Shown here: in pieces, positions 22,492 to 30,353 of the stretch
Position numbering within the stretch: the first letter of the stretch is position 1
Layout: each line of letters starts with the position of its first letter
NCBI GenBank assembly: GCA_002361625.1
Contig: DETL01000034.1
Location: forward strand, 266,696-330,695
Length of the DNA stretch: 64,000 nt
Direction of reading: 5' to 3'
Source: Bacteroidales bacterium UBA3289
GTDB taxonomy: Bacteria; Bacteroidota; Bacteroidia; Bacteroidales; UBA932
Notes under the pieces: generated by a model
Told to the model about the DNA's origin: nothing
The model's input: only the letters and a program-made list of their open reading frames with translations
Databases searched by the model: none
Program-made: the position numbers and the translations under genes

Positions 22492-24366
22492 ATGAGGTTG
22501 TTAAGAATTACGCTCGGGTTGACGTTGTCGGCCATGACCCTGCTCTCCTGCTCGAAAGGCAAGGAGCCCGAAAACCTGAAGTTGATGACGCCGGTGAGCT
22601 TTGCCGACGTGAAGATCGACGATGCATTCTGGACCCCCCGGATGCTGATCCACAAGGATGTCACCCTGCCGGTGTGCATCGACCAGATCGAGAACCAGAC
22701 CGGCCGGATCCGGAACTTTGAGAACGCCGCGAAAGGCGAGGGAGAGCACTCCGGGATCTATTTCGACGATTCCGACGTGTACAAGGCCCTGGAAGGCATG
22801 GCCTATTCCCTCCAGATCGAACCGGACCCGGAACTGGAGGCCAAGTGCGACGAGTGGATCGACAAGTTTGCCGCTGCCCAGCAGCCGGACGGCTACCTGA
22901 ACACCTTCTTTACGCTCACGGGACTGGAAAACCGCTGGAATAACATGGACAAGCACGAGATGTACTGTGCCGGACACATGACCGAGGCGGCCGTGGCGTA
23001 TTACAAGGCGACCGGAAAGCGCAAACTCCTGGACGTGGCCATCCGTTTCGCGGACCACATGATGTCCATATTCGGTCCCGAAGGACGGCACTGGGTGCCC
23101 GGGCACGAGGAAATCGAGCTTGCGATGGTCAAGCTCTATGAGGTCACCGGCGAAAAGAAATACCTGGACTTCGCCGGCTGGCTGCTGGATCAGCGGGGAC
23201 ATGGATACGGTTCCTATGGAAAGAATGACACCCGGGACTGGCCCGAAGTCTATTATCAGGATGAAGTTCCGGTCCGCGATCTGTCCCGGATCACCGGCCA
23301 TGCCGTGCGTTCCATGTATCTGTACTGCGGAATGGCGGACGTCGCTGCCTATACGGGGGACAAAGGCCTCACGGATGCTCTGGACCGCCTGTGGGACCAT
23401 GTGGTCAACAGGAACATGTACATCACCGGCGGCATCGGCCAGTCCTCCCGCAACGAAGGCATTACGGAGGATTACGACCTTCCGAACCTGACGGCCTATT
23501 GCGAGACCTGCGCTTCCGTGGGCATGGTCCTTTGGAACTGGCGCATGCTCCAGTTCACCGGCGACGGCAAGTATGCCGACGTGATGGAGCGTTCCCTCTA
23601 TAACGGAGCCCTGGCGGGCATTTCCCTGAAGGGTGACCACTTCTTCTATGTGAACCCGTTGGAATCCCTGGGAAACCATCATCGCCAGGAATGGTACGGC
23701 TGCGCCTGCTGTCCGAGCCAGATCGCGCGCTTCCTTCCGTCCGTGGGCAATTATGTCTATGGGACCTCGATGGATGCGCTTTGGGTGAACCTGTACATGG
23801 GGAGCGAAACGACCGTGAAACTCCGGAACAGGGATGTCCGCGTGAAGCAGGAAACCTCCTATCCCTGGGACGGTTACGTGAAATTGACCCTGGGCATGGA
23901 CAAGCCCGTGAAGACGGAGGTCCGCCTCCGGGTCCCGGCCTGGTGCAAGGATTACACCGTCACCGTGAATGGTGCGGCGGTGACCGCCCCCGTCCAGAGC
24001 GGCTATGTCATCCTGGACAAGAAATGGGAGAATGGAGATGTGGTCGAGATGACCCTCGCGATGCCCGTGGAGGCAGTCGCTGCCGATCCTCGCGTGAAGG
24101 AGGATGAGGGCAAGCGTGCCGTCCAGCGCGGTCCGATCGTCTATTGCATGGAAGAGGTGGACAATCCGGAGGGCTTCGACGAACTTTGCCTGACGAAGGA
24201 TGCCCGGTTCGACGTGAATCCGCTGGACAAGCGTCAGTGGTGGGGACATCCCTTGATGCAGATCAAGGCCCAGGCGGGCGGGAAGACGCTGACCTTCCTC
24301 CCGTATTTCGCGTGGGACAACCGGGAGGCCGGAAAGATGAAGGTCTGGATCCCTCTTGCCGACTGA
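22492..24366 (+). CDS. GH127 beta-L-arabinofuranosidase (DUF1680) lipoprotein
   Basis: 624 aa. The start is ATG 22492 because it begins a lipoprotein leader (MRLLRITLGLTLSAMTLLSC); an upstream in-frame TTG at 22459 adds unrelated residues. The body is an (alpha/alpha)6 barrel with the GH127 zinc-thiolate site: Glu338 and Cys340 in CETCAS, and Cys406/Cys407 in GCACCPSQ. In the characterised family, Glu, Cys and the Cys-Cys pair bind zinc and one of the paired Cys is the nucleophile. A beta domain follows from about residue 430. The enzyme should release arabinofuranose from plant glycans or hydroxyproline-linked arabinosides. The 63-base gap before it holds only a short CCGC/GCGG hairpin. Confidence 0.9.
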   Translation: MRLLRITLGLTLSAMTLLSCSKGKEPENLKLMTPVSFADVKIDDAFWTPRMLIHKDVTLPVCIDQIENQTGRIRNFENAAKGEGEHSGIYFDDSDVYKALEGMAYSLQIEPDPELEAKCDEWIDKFAAAQQPDGYLNTFFTLTGLENRWNNMDKHEMYCAGHMTEAAVAYYKATGKRKLLDVAIRFADHMMSIFGPEGRHWVPGHEEIELAMVKLYEVTGEKKYLDFAGWLLDQRGHGYGSYGKNDTRDWPEVYYQDEVPVRDLSRITGHAVRSMYLYCGMADVAAYTGDKGLTDALDRLWDHVVNRNMYITGGIGQSSRNEGITEDYDLPNLTAYCETCASVGMVLWNWRMLQFTGDGKYADVMERSLYNGALAGISLKGDHFFYVNPLESLGNHHRQEWYGCACCPSQIARFLPSVGNYVYGTSMDALWVNLYMGSETTVKLRNRDVRVKQETSYPWDGYVKLTLGMDKPVKTEVRLRVPAWCKDYTVTVNGAAVTAPVQSGYVILDKKWENGDVVEMTLAMPVEAVAADPRVKEDEGKRAVQRGPIVYCMEEVDNPEGFDELCLTKDARFDVNPLDKRQWWGHPLMQIKAQAGGKTLTFLPYFAWDNREAGKMKVWIPLAD

Positions 24367-24368
24367 TC

Positions 24369-24995
24369 ATGGGCAAGAAAGGTTTCATCCTGGGACTTCT
24401 GCTGCTGCTCCCCCTGTGCCTCCGGGCACAGGGAGGGGAGGACAATACCTTCGGCGGCTGGGAGTTCATCGAGGTGAACCATGATTTCGGGGAGAGCCCT
24501 TTCTTCGGCTCCTTCTATTTCGAACATGACAATTACCAATATCAGCGCCTGGAGTGCTGGTACACGCGCACTACGCTGGGCGTGAAGATCCTGCCCTGGC
24601 TCAAGGCCGATGCCGCCTACGACTTCCTGCAGGAACCGTCGTCCCATACGCACAAGCTCAACCTGGACCTGACGGGCACCCTGAAGTCGGGGAACCTGAA
24701 AGTGTCTATCCGGGAGCGCTATGTGCACAGTTGGACGCCTGCCCTGGGGACCGAAAGCAACCTGCTTCGTTCCCGCCTGAAGGTCCAGTACGCGATCCCG
24801 GAGAGCCGGTGGAGTCCGTATCTGGCGGTGGAGGTGTTCACCTGGGGGGATACTTGGAAGAAAACGCGCCATTACGTCGCCTGCAACTACGACTTTTCCG
24901 ACAAAGTCCAGCTGGAGGCTTACTACCTGTACTATGCTTTTAACGGCGTGCCCGCCGAGCATGTCATCGGCCTCGGCCTGAACTTTTTTCTATGA
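24369..24995 (+). CDS. DUF2490 family outer-membrane-like protein
   Basis: 208 aa. A signal peptide (MGKKGFILGLLLLLPLCLRAQ) is followed by alternating beta strands rich in aromatic residues and a C-terminal LGLNFFL, a Phe-type end common in outer-membrane beta barrels. The pattern (GGWEFIEVNHDF..., DAAYDFLQEPS..., IRERYVHSW, LRSRLKVQYAI) fits DUF2490, whose function is unknown. ATG 24369 lies 2 bases after the GH127 stop, and the last 4 bases overlap the DUF4838 gene, so it is embedded in the glycan operon. In the absence of a SusC it may provide some outer-membrane role, but this is a guess. Confidence 0.65.
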   Translation: MGKKGFILGLLLLLPLCLRAQGGEDNTFGGWEFIEVNHDFGESPFFGSFYFEHDNYQYQRLECWYTRTTLGVKILPWLKADAAYDFLQEPSSHTHKLNLDLTGTLKSGNLKVSIRERYVHSWTPALGTESNLLRSRLKVQYAIPESRWSPYLAVEVFTWGDTWKKTRHYVACNYDFSDKVQLEAYYLYYAFNGVPAEHVIGLGLNFFL

Positions 24996-27196
24996 TGCGG
25001 AACAAACTTTTTCTCTTGTTGGCCTTGTGCCTGGCAGCCTGTTCGCCGCACACCCTTTTCCAGGACGGAAAATCGGATTATACCATCGTCCTGTCGCCGG
25101 ATGCGTCCCAGATCGAACGCTACGCCGCCCAGGAACTGCAAACCTGGATCCGCGAAGTGAGCGGTGTGGAACTGCCCATCGCTTCGGAAGGTGTTCCCGG
25201 GAAGCGTCTTCTCCTGGGCTGTGAGGACCGGAACGGCCGGGATGACGCCTTCTCCTATTCCAATGACGGCGGTGACATTGTCTTCCGGGGAAAAGGCCCT
25301 CGGGGAACGCTTTATGCCGTGTACGCCTTCCTGGAGGAGGAACTCGGCTGCCGATGGTATTCATCGCAGGCGAGTGTGGCGCCGAAGCAGGACCGCTGGT
25401 CTTTCGGGAAGCTCTTCCGGGAAGAAGCGCCGGGCATCCGGATCCGGGACAACTGCGTCCTGGACGTCCGGGTGAATCCCGTCTTCTCCGCCCGCATGCG
25501 CAACAATTTCGTGCGGATCCCTTCGCCGGACGGTAAGGGGACCATTCCCGGCAGTGCAGAGGGGTATTGGGGTGTCCATGCCCTGGGGACGCACGTCCCT
25601 GTCGATAAGTATTTTGCGACGCATCCGGAGTATTTCTGCCTCCGGGACGGAAAGCGGTACGGAGGCTATGGGCAGCTTTGCCTGTCCAATCCCGATGTGC
25701 TGCAGATCACCATCGAGAGCGTCTGCCGCATCATGCGGGAGCAGCCGGATTTCCTCATCTACTCGGTTGAGCAGAACGACAACCAGCTCTATTGCCAGTG
25801 CGATGACTGCACGACGCTGGCGGAGCGGTATGGCGGCCAGTCCGGCGTCATGGTCTGGTTCGTGAACCAGGTCGCCGACGCCGTCCGGGAGGAGTTTCCG
25901 GACAAGTTCATCGGCACGTTCGCGTATCAGTACACCCGGCACGCCCCGAAGGACATCGTCCCGCGTGAGAATGTCGTGATCCGGCTCTGCAGCATCGAGT
26001 GCTGTCTCCTGCACCGGTACGACGAATGCGAACGGAACATCGCTTTCCTCCAGGACCTTCGCGACTGGGGAAACATCGCCCCGCACCTGTACATCTGGGA
26101 CTACGTGACGGATTTCGCCCAGTACTGCCTCCCGGTGGCCAACTGGAAGACGATGCAGCCCCATATCCTGGATTTCGTGGAAAACCATGCCATCGGTATT
26201 CTGGAAGAGGGTGATTACCAGTCGGTTTCCTGCGAACTGCGGGAACTCCGTTCCTGGATCCTGTCCAAGCTCATGTGGAACCCGGATGCCGATGTGGATG
26301 CACTCGTCCGGGACTTTACGGACGGTTACTACGGAGCCGGCGGACGGTATGTCCGGGAATACCTGGACCTGGAAGAACGGGTCCTGCGCCGGGAAGGGAT
26401 CCACGGCAACTGCTACATCTCCGCCATGGATTCGATGTACACGCAGGCCTTCCTGGATGAGGGCCGGGCGCTGTTCGCCAAGGCCCGGGAGGCCGTCGGG
26501 ACGGACAGCGTACTGTACCACCGCCTGGAGACCGCCGAATTCCCCCTGTGTTTCCTCCAAATGGAGAAGGATCCGCTGCTAGGACTGCAGACGGGAGCCG
26601 ATGCGCTTGCGCGCCGTGTCATCCGCCGGGACGGCATCACCCGGATGGCCGAGTGGGAATCGGGCAGCGGGACCTCCGGAGCCGAAGTGCTCCTCGAATG
26701 CTATGACCAGATGAAAAGAGACTTGCGGGAGGTCGCCGTACTGCCGGCTTCCCCGGTGGAACCGGCCGGGAACGGTGTCGCCTTCACCCGGTACGAGGGC
26801 GGTTTCATGACCACCGGCGAAATGCTCCGGAAAGGGAAGATGACCGGAAAAGGAATCCGTCCCGACATCCGCATCGAAGAGCCGGAAGAGGCGGACCATT
26901 TCGGCTATGTGTTCGATACGTGGCTGAAAGTCACGGAGGAAGGTGTCCACCAGATCCGTGTCTCGACGGACGACGGGGCGGTCCTGCTGCTGGACGGGAA
27001 AGCCATCATCGAGCGGGACGGCTCCCATTCGGCGGAAACGGCCTGGGCCTACGTGGACCTGGCGGCCGGTTTCCATCACCTGGAACTCCGCTATTTCGAG
27101 GATTGCGAGGGGCAGGAACTGGATATCAGGCTCCGGACCCCGGCCGGATACGACGGCCCGCTGCCCCAGGAACGCTTGTTCATTGTCAAGGAATAA
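24992..27196 (+). CDS. DUF4838 glycosidase-like lipoprotein with C-terminal PA14 domain
   Basis: 734 aa. Lipoprotein leader MMRNKLFLLLALCLAAC. Residues about 30-120 form the alpha-glucuronidase/GH20-like N-terminal domain (YAAQELQTWIREVSG, GPRGTLYAVYAFLEEELGCRWY). Residues about 180-470 form the DUF4838 barrel: FCLRDGKRYGGYGQLCLSNP and a Cys cluster YCQCDDC near residue 270, then NVVIRLCSIECCLLHRYDEC. The end (about 610-734) is a PA14 domain (HFGYVFDTWLKVTEEG, STDDGAVLLLDGKAI) similar to that of the GH92 gene. DUF4838 proteins are predicted glycosidases without settled activity. It starts within the DUF2490 stop (ATGA). The Cys density in the barrel is notable for an exported protein. Confidence 0.75.
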   Translation: MMRNKLFLLLALCLAACSPHTLFQDGKSDYTIVLSPDASQIERYAAQELQTWIREVSGVELPIASEGVPGKRLLLGCEDRNGRDDAFSYSNDGGDIVFRGKGPRGTLYAVYAFLEEELGCRWYSSQASVAPKQDRWSFGKLFREEAPGIRIRDNCVLDVRVNPVFSARMRNNFVRIPSPDGKGTIPGSAEGYWGVHALGTHVPVDKYFATHPEYFCLRDGKRYGGYGQLCLSNPDVLQITIESVCRIMREQPDFLIYSVEQNDNQLYCQCDDCTTLAERYGGQSGVMVWFVNQVADAVREEFPDKFIGTFAYQYTRHAPKDIVPRENVVIRLCSIECCLLHRYDECERNIAFLQDLRDWGNIAPHLYIWDYVTDFAQYCLPVANWKTMQPHILDFVENHAIGILEEGDYQSVSCELRELRSWILSKLMWNPDADVDALVRDFTDGYYGAGGRYVREYLDLEERVLRREGIHGNCYISAMDSMYTQAFLDEGRALFAKAREAVGTDSVLYHRLETAEFPLCFLQMEKDPLLGLQTGADALARRVIRRDGITRMAEWESGSGTSGAEVLLECYDQMKRDLREVAVLPASPVEPAGNGVAFTRYEGGFMTTGEMLRKGKMTGKGIRPDIRIEEPEEADHFGYVFDTWLKVTEEGVHQIRVSTDDGAVLLLDGKAIIERDGSHSAETAWAYVDLAAGFHHLELRYFEDCEGQELDIRLRTPAGYDGPLPQERLFIVKE

Positions 27197-27211
27197 AACG
27201 AAGGATTGCCT

Positions 27212-29443
27212 ATGAAACGGATCATCATCCCCCTTACCTTGCTCCTGTTGCTCGGAGCCTGCTCGGACGAGCCTAAATACACGGATGCGAAACTCCCTGC
27301 AAGACAGCGGGCGGAAGACTTGCTGTCGCGCATGAGCCTGGAGGAGAAGGTGGCCCAGGTCAGCGCCCAGCTCCTGTTCATGGACGAATTCTATGAAAAG
27401 CGGGATTATACGAAGGGCCATGTCCGGAACGTAGGCCATTTCCTCCCGGACGGGGGACTCCCCAACGATCCGAAAACCGTGGCCGAGCGCATCAACGAAG
27501 ATACGCAGAAGTCCATCGAAGCCAGCCGGTGGGGCATTCCGGTGCTCCAGCATGGCGAAGCCCTGCACGGGGCCCAGTGGGGGAATGCAACCTGTTTCCC
27601 ACAGAGCATCGGCATGGCGGCCACCTTTGACGACGAACTGTATTACCGGGAAGGCCAGGTGGTTGCGGAAGAACTTCGCGCCGTCGGTGTCCGTCAGGTC
27701 TATGCGCCGGTCATCAACATCACCCGTGACCAGCGCTGGGGACGCGGCCAGGAAAGCTATGGGGAAGACGTCCTGATGAACTCCCGTTTCGGCGTCGCTT
27801 ACGTGAAAGCGCTGGAAGATGGTGGTGTCGTCGCGACGCCCAAGCATTTCGTGGACAATTACGGCGAGGGCGGCCATGATTCCTTCGCTTCCATCACCTC
27901 CTGGCGCGAACTCCGGGAAGTCTATCTGGAGCCCTTCCGCGCCTGCGTGGAAGAAGGCGGAGCCCGGGGAATCATGAGCGCTTACAATGCCGTGGACGGC
28001 ATCCCGGCCAGCAGCAACCCGACACTCCTGCAGGATATCCTGAAGAAGGAGTGGGGCTTCAAAGGAATCGTCGTTTCCGATTATGGGGCCACGGAAATGG
28101 TCGGGAACCGTCATCTTCTGTGCGAGACGGAAGACGATGCGCTTGCCCTTTGCATGAATGCAGGAATGGACCTGCAGCTGGCCAACACCAGCGGCGGTCT
28201 GATGGAGCAGGTAAAGTCGGGGAAGATTCCCGAAAAGGTGCTGGACGAGAGTGTCCGCCGGGTGCTCCGGTTGAAATTCGAACTGGGGCTCTTCGACGAG
28301 CCGCTGGTGGATCCGGAAAAAGCGGCCGCCATCGTCCGCAGTCCCGAACACCGGGAACTGGCTTACGAAGCGGCCTGCAAAGCCATGACGCTTCTCAAGA
28401 ACGACGGCATCCTCCCGCTGCGCGGGGTGAAACGGATCGGCGTGTACGGCCCTTCCGCCAATATCCTGAACGTCGGTGACTACAGCGGTGGACGCGGCGG
28501 TTGGAAGGGAGACGGCGTCACCCCGTACGAAGGCCTGAAAAAGGCCCTGGAAGGCACTGCCGACGTGGTTTTGGCTCCGGTGGGCCAGAACGTGAATCCG
28601 CTGGCATCCCGATGCGACGTCCTCGTTTTCTTCCCTTCCATTACGGAAGAAGAGGGCAGTGACCGCAGCAGCTTCCACCTGCCGTCCAGCCATGTCCGGC
28701 CGAACCGGACGACGGAAGGGGGCCTGATCGTCGCCGATGCGCAGGCACCGGCCATCGAGGTGGACCAGGAGAAGATGGTCCGCGACCTGATTGCGACCGG
28801 GAAGCCCGTGATCGTGGTCCTTCACAACGGAGCGGTCATCGACATTTCCGGCTGGGCCGACGGGGCTGCAGCCATCCTGGAAGCCTGGTATCCCGGCGAG
28901 CAGGGCGGACGCGCCATTGCCGATGTCCTGACGGGAGCCGTGAATCCCGGCGGCCGCCTGCCCATCACCTGGGCTCGCAGTATCGGCCAGAATCCCATGT
29001 ATTATAGCATCAAGCCCAGCGGCCGCGGCTACGGCTACGTGGAGAACGACGGCTCGCCCCTGTATCCCTTTGGCTACGGCCTGAGCTATACCACCTTCGA
29101 TTACAAGGATTTCCAGACGGTGGAGACCCTTGAGAAAGGCCAGCCGCTGAAGGTCCGGGTGACCGTGACGAACACCGGTTCCGTCCGGGGTGACGAAGTT
29201 GTGCAGGTCTATATCCACGACGAACTTGCCTCGGTCGTCCGGCCGTTGAAGCAGCTCGCCGCCTTCAAGCGTGTTACCCTGGAACCGGGTGAAAGCCGGG
29301 AGGTGGAACTGGAAATCCCCAACCGCCAGTTCGCCCTCTGGGACCGGGATATGAATTTCCACGTAGAGGAAGGCTGGTTCGAAGTGTGGCTGGGAAAGAA
29401 TGCCGGAGAAAAGATTACCGAAACAAGAGTATATGTCAAATAA
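27212..29443 (+). CDS. GH3 beta-glucosidase-like lipoprotein, intact
   Basis: 743 aa. ATG 27212 follows an AAGGA ribosome-binding site and opens a lipoprotein leader (LLLLLGAC). The GH3 N-terminal barrel has GIPVLQHGEALHG, VYAPVINITRDQRWGRGQESYGED, TPKHF and the nucleophile Asp290 in GIVVSDYGA. The second alpha/beta sandwich carries the candidate acid/base region ITEEEGSDRSSF, and the C-terminal Fn3-like domain begins at GDEVVQVYIHD. It would remove terminal beta-glucosyl or related residues in the periplasm. It is the only complete GH3 here, in contrast to the remnants at 7696 and 39838. Confidence 0.9.
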   Translation: MKRIIIPLTLLLLLGACSDEPKYTDAKLPARQRAEDLLSRMSLEEKVAQVSAQLLFMDEFYEKRDYTKGHVRNVGHFLPDGGLPNDPKTVAERINEDTQKSIEASRWGIPVLQHGEALHGAQWGNATCFPQSIGMAATFDDELYYREGQVVAEELRAVGVRQVYAPVINITRDQRWGRGQESYGEDVLMNSRFGVAYVKALEDGGVVATPKHFVDNYGEGGHDSFASITSWRELREVYLEPFRACVEEGGARGIMSAYNAVDGIPASSNPTLLQDILKKEWGFKGIVVSDYGATEMVGNRHLLCETEDDALALCMNAGMDLQLANTSGGLMEQVKSGKIPEKVLDESVRRVLRLKFELGLFDEPLVDPEKAAAIVRSPEHRELAYEAACKAMTLLKNDGILPLRGVKRIGVYGPSANILNVGDYSGGRGGWKGDGVTPYEGLKKALEGTADVVLAPVGQNVNPLASRCDVLVFFPSITEEEGSDRSSFHLPSSHVRPNRTTEGGLIVADAQAPAIEVDQEKMVRDLIATGKPVIVVLHNGAVIDISGWADGAAAILEAWYPGEQGGRAIADVLTGAVNPGGRLPITWARSIGQNPMYYSIKPSGRGYGYVENDGSPLYPFGYGLSYTTFDYKDFQTVETLEKGQPLKVRVTVTNTGSVRGDEVVQVYIHDELASVVRPLKQLAAFKRVTLEPGESREVELEIPNRQFALWDRDMNFHVEEGWFEVWLGKNAGEKITETRVYVK

Positions 29444-29453
29444 CCTATTGTAT

Positions 29454-30353
29454 ATGAAAAAATTATCAATTGTCTTGACGGCGCTTCTCGCCGTTGCCTG
29501 CGCACAGCCGCAACCCAAAAAGGCGGACCTCGCCTCCCATGTCATCCTCATCGGCCTGGACGGCTGGGGATCCTGGTGCATGGAAAAAGGGGAGGCCCCG
29601 TTCATCAAGGAAATGATGAAGGAGGGTTCCTGGACCCTGGACAAGCGGACCGTACTCCCGTCCTCGAGCGGTCCCAACTGGGGCGCGATGATGAACGGAA
29701 CGCCCGTCGAGGCGACGGGTATCGCGAGCAACAGCGCTTCTCCGGATTTCAAACCGCTGGTCCTGACGGAGCACAACGCCCAGCCGACCATCTTCCACCA
29801 GCTCAAGAAGGCCCGGCCCGAGGCTGAAACCGGCGTCATCTGCGAATGGGGCGACTTCCTCAACTATGCCGACTCCCTGTGCGTGGACCACCGGGTCCGG
29901 ATCGACGATCCCGGGACGAATACGGAATCCGTCGTGGAGGAGAGCGTGAAGTATATCGTGGACAAGAAACCGACGCTCTGCTTCATCCACATCGATGCCC
30001 TGGACCACATGGGCCATTCCTATGGGCAGGGTTCCGCCGAGTTCTATGCCGAGCTTCCGCTCGTGGACGGCCGGGTGAAGCGCATCGTGGACGGCATCAA
30101 GGCGGCCGGCATCTACGACGACAGCATCATCATCCTGACCTCCGACCATGGACACTACCAGACGGGACACGGCGGAACCACCATGCTGGAGATGGAAACG
30201 CCGATGGTCATCTGGGGCAAAGGCGTGAAGAAGAACCACGAGATCCAGGAGACCGTCATCCAGTACGACATCGCCGCCACCGTGGCGGAGATCCTCAACC
30301 TGGAAGTGCCCCAGAGCTGGCGCGGAAAACCGATTGACGTGTTTGCAAAGTGA
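29454..30353 (+). CDS. Alkaline-phosphatase-superfamily phosphodiesterase/pyrophosphatase lipoprotein
   Basis: 299 aa. ATG 29454, 10 bases after the GH3 stop, opens a leader ending LAVAC. The mature chain has the metal-binding blocks of the alkaline phosphatase superfamily: LIGLDGWG, the nucleophile region LPSSSGPNWGAMMNG, IDALDHMGHSYG and TSDHGHYQTGHGG. The length fits a type I phosphodiesterase/nucleotide pyrophosphatase core rather than a sulfatase, and no C/S-X-P-X-R sulfatase signature is present. Possible roles are phosphate removal from glycans or nucleotide sugars. Its stop overlaps the GTG start of the next gene by 4 bases (GTGA). Confidence 0.8.
   Translation: MKKLSIVLTALLAVACAQPQPKKADLASHVILIGLDGWGSWCMEKGEAPFIKEMMKEGSWTLDKRTVLPSSSGPNWGAMMNGTPVEATGIASNSASPDFKPLVLTEHNAQPTIFHQLKKARPEAETGVICEWGDFLNYADSLCVDHRVRIDDPGTNTESVVEESVKYIVDKKPTLCFIHIDALDHMGHSYGQGSAEFYAELPLVDGRVKRIVDGIKAAGIYDDSIIILTSDHGHYQTGHGGTTMLEMETPMVIWGKGVKKNHEIQETVIQYDIAATVAEILNLEVPQSWRGKPIDVFAK

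Noticed and set aside
29454..30353. Sulfatase annotation for the alkaline-phosphatase-superfamily gene
   Set aside because: No C/S-x-P-x-R formylglycine signature; the nucleophile region reads SSSGPNW, as in phosphodiesterases.
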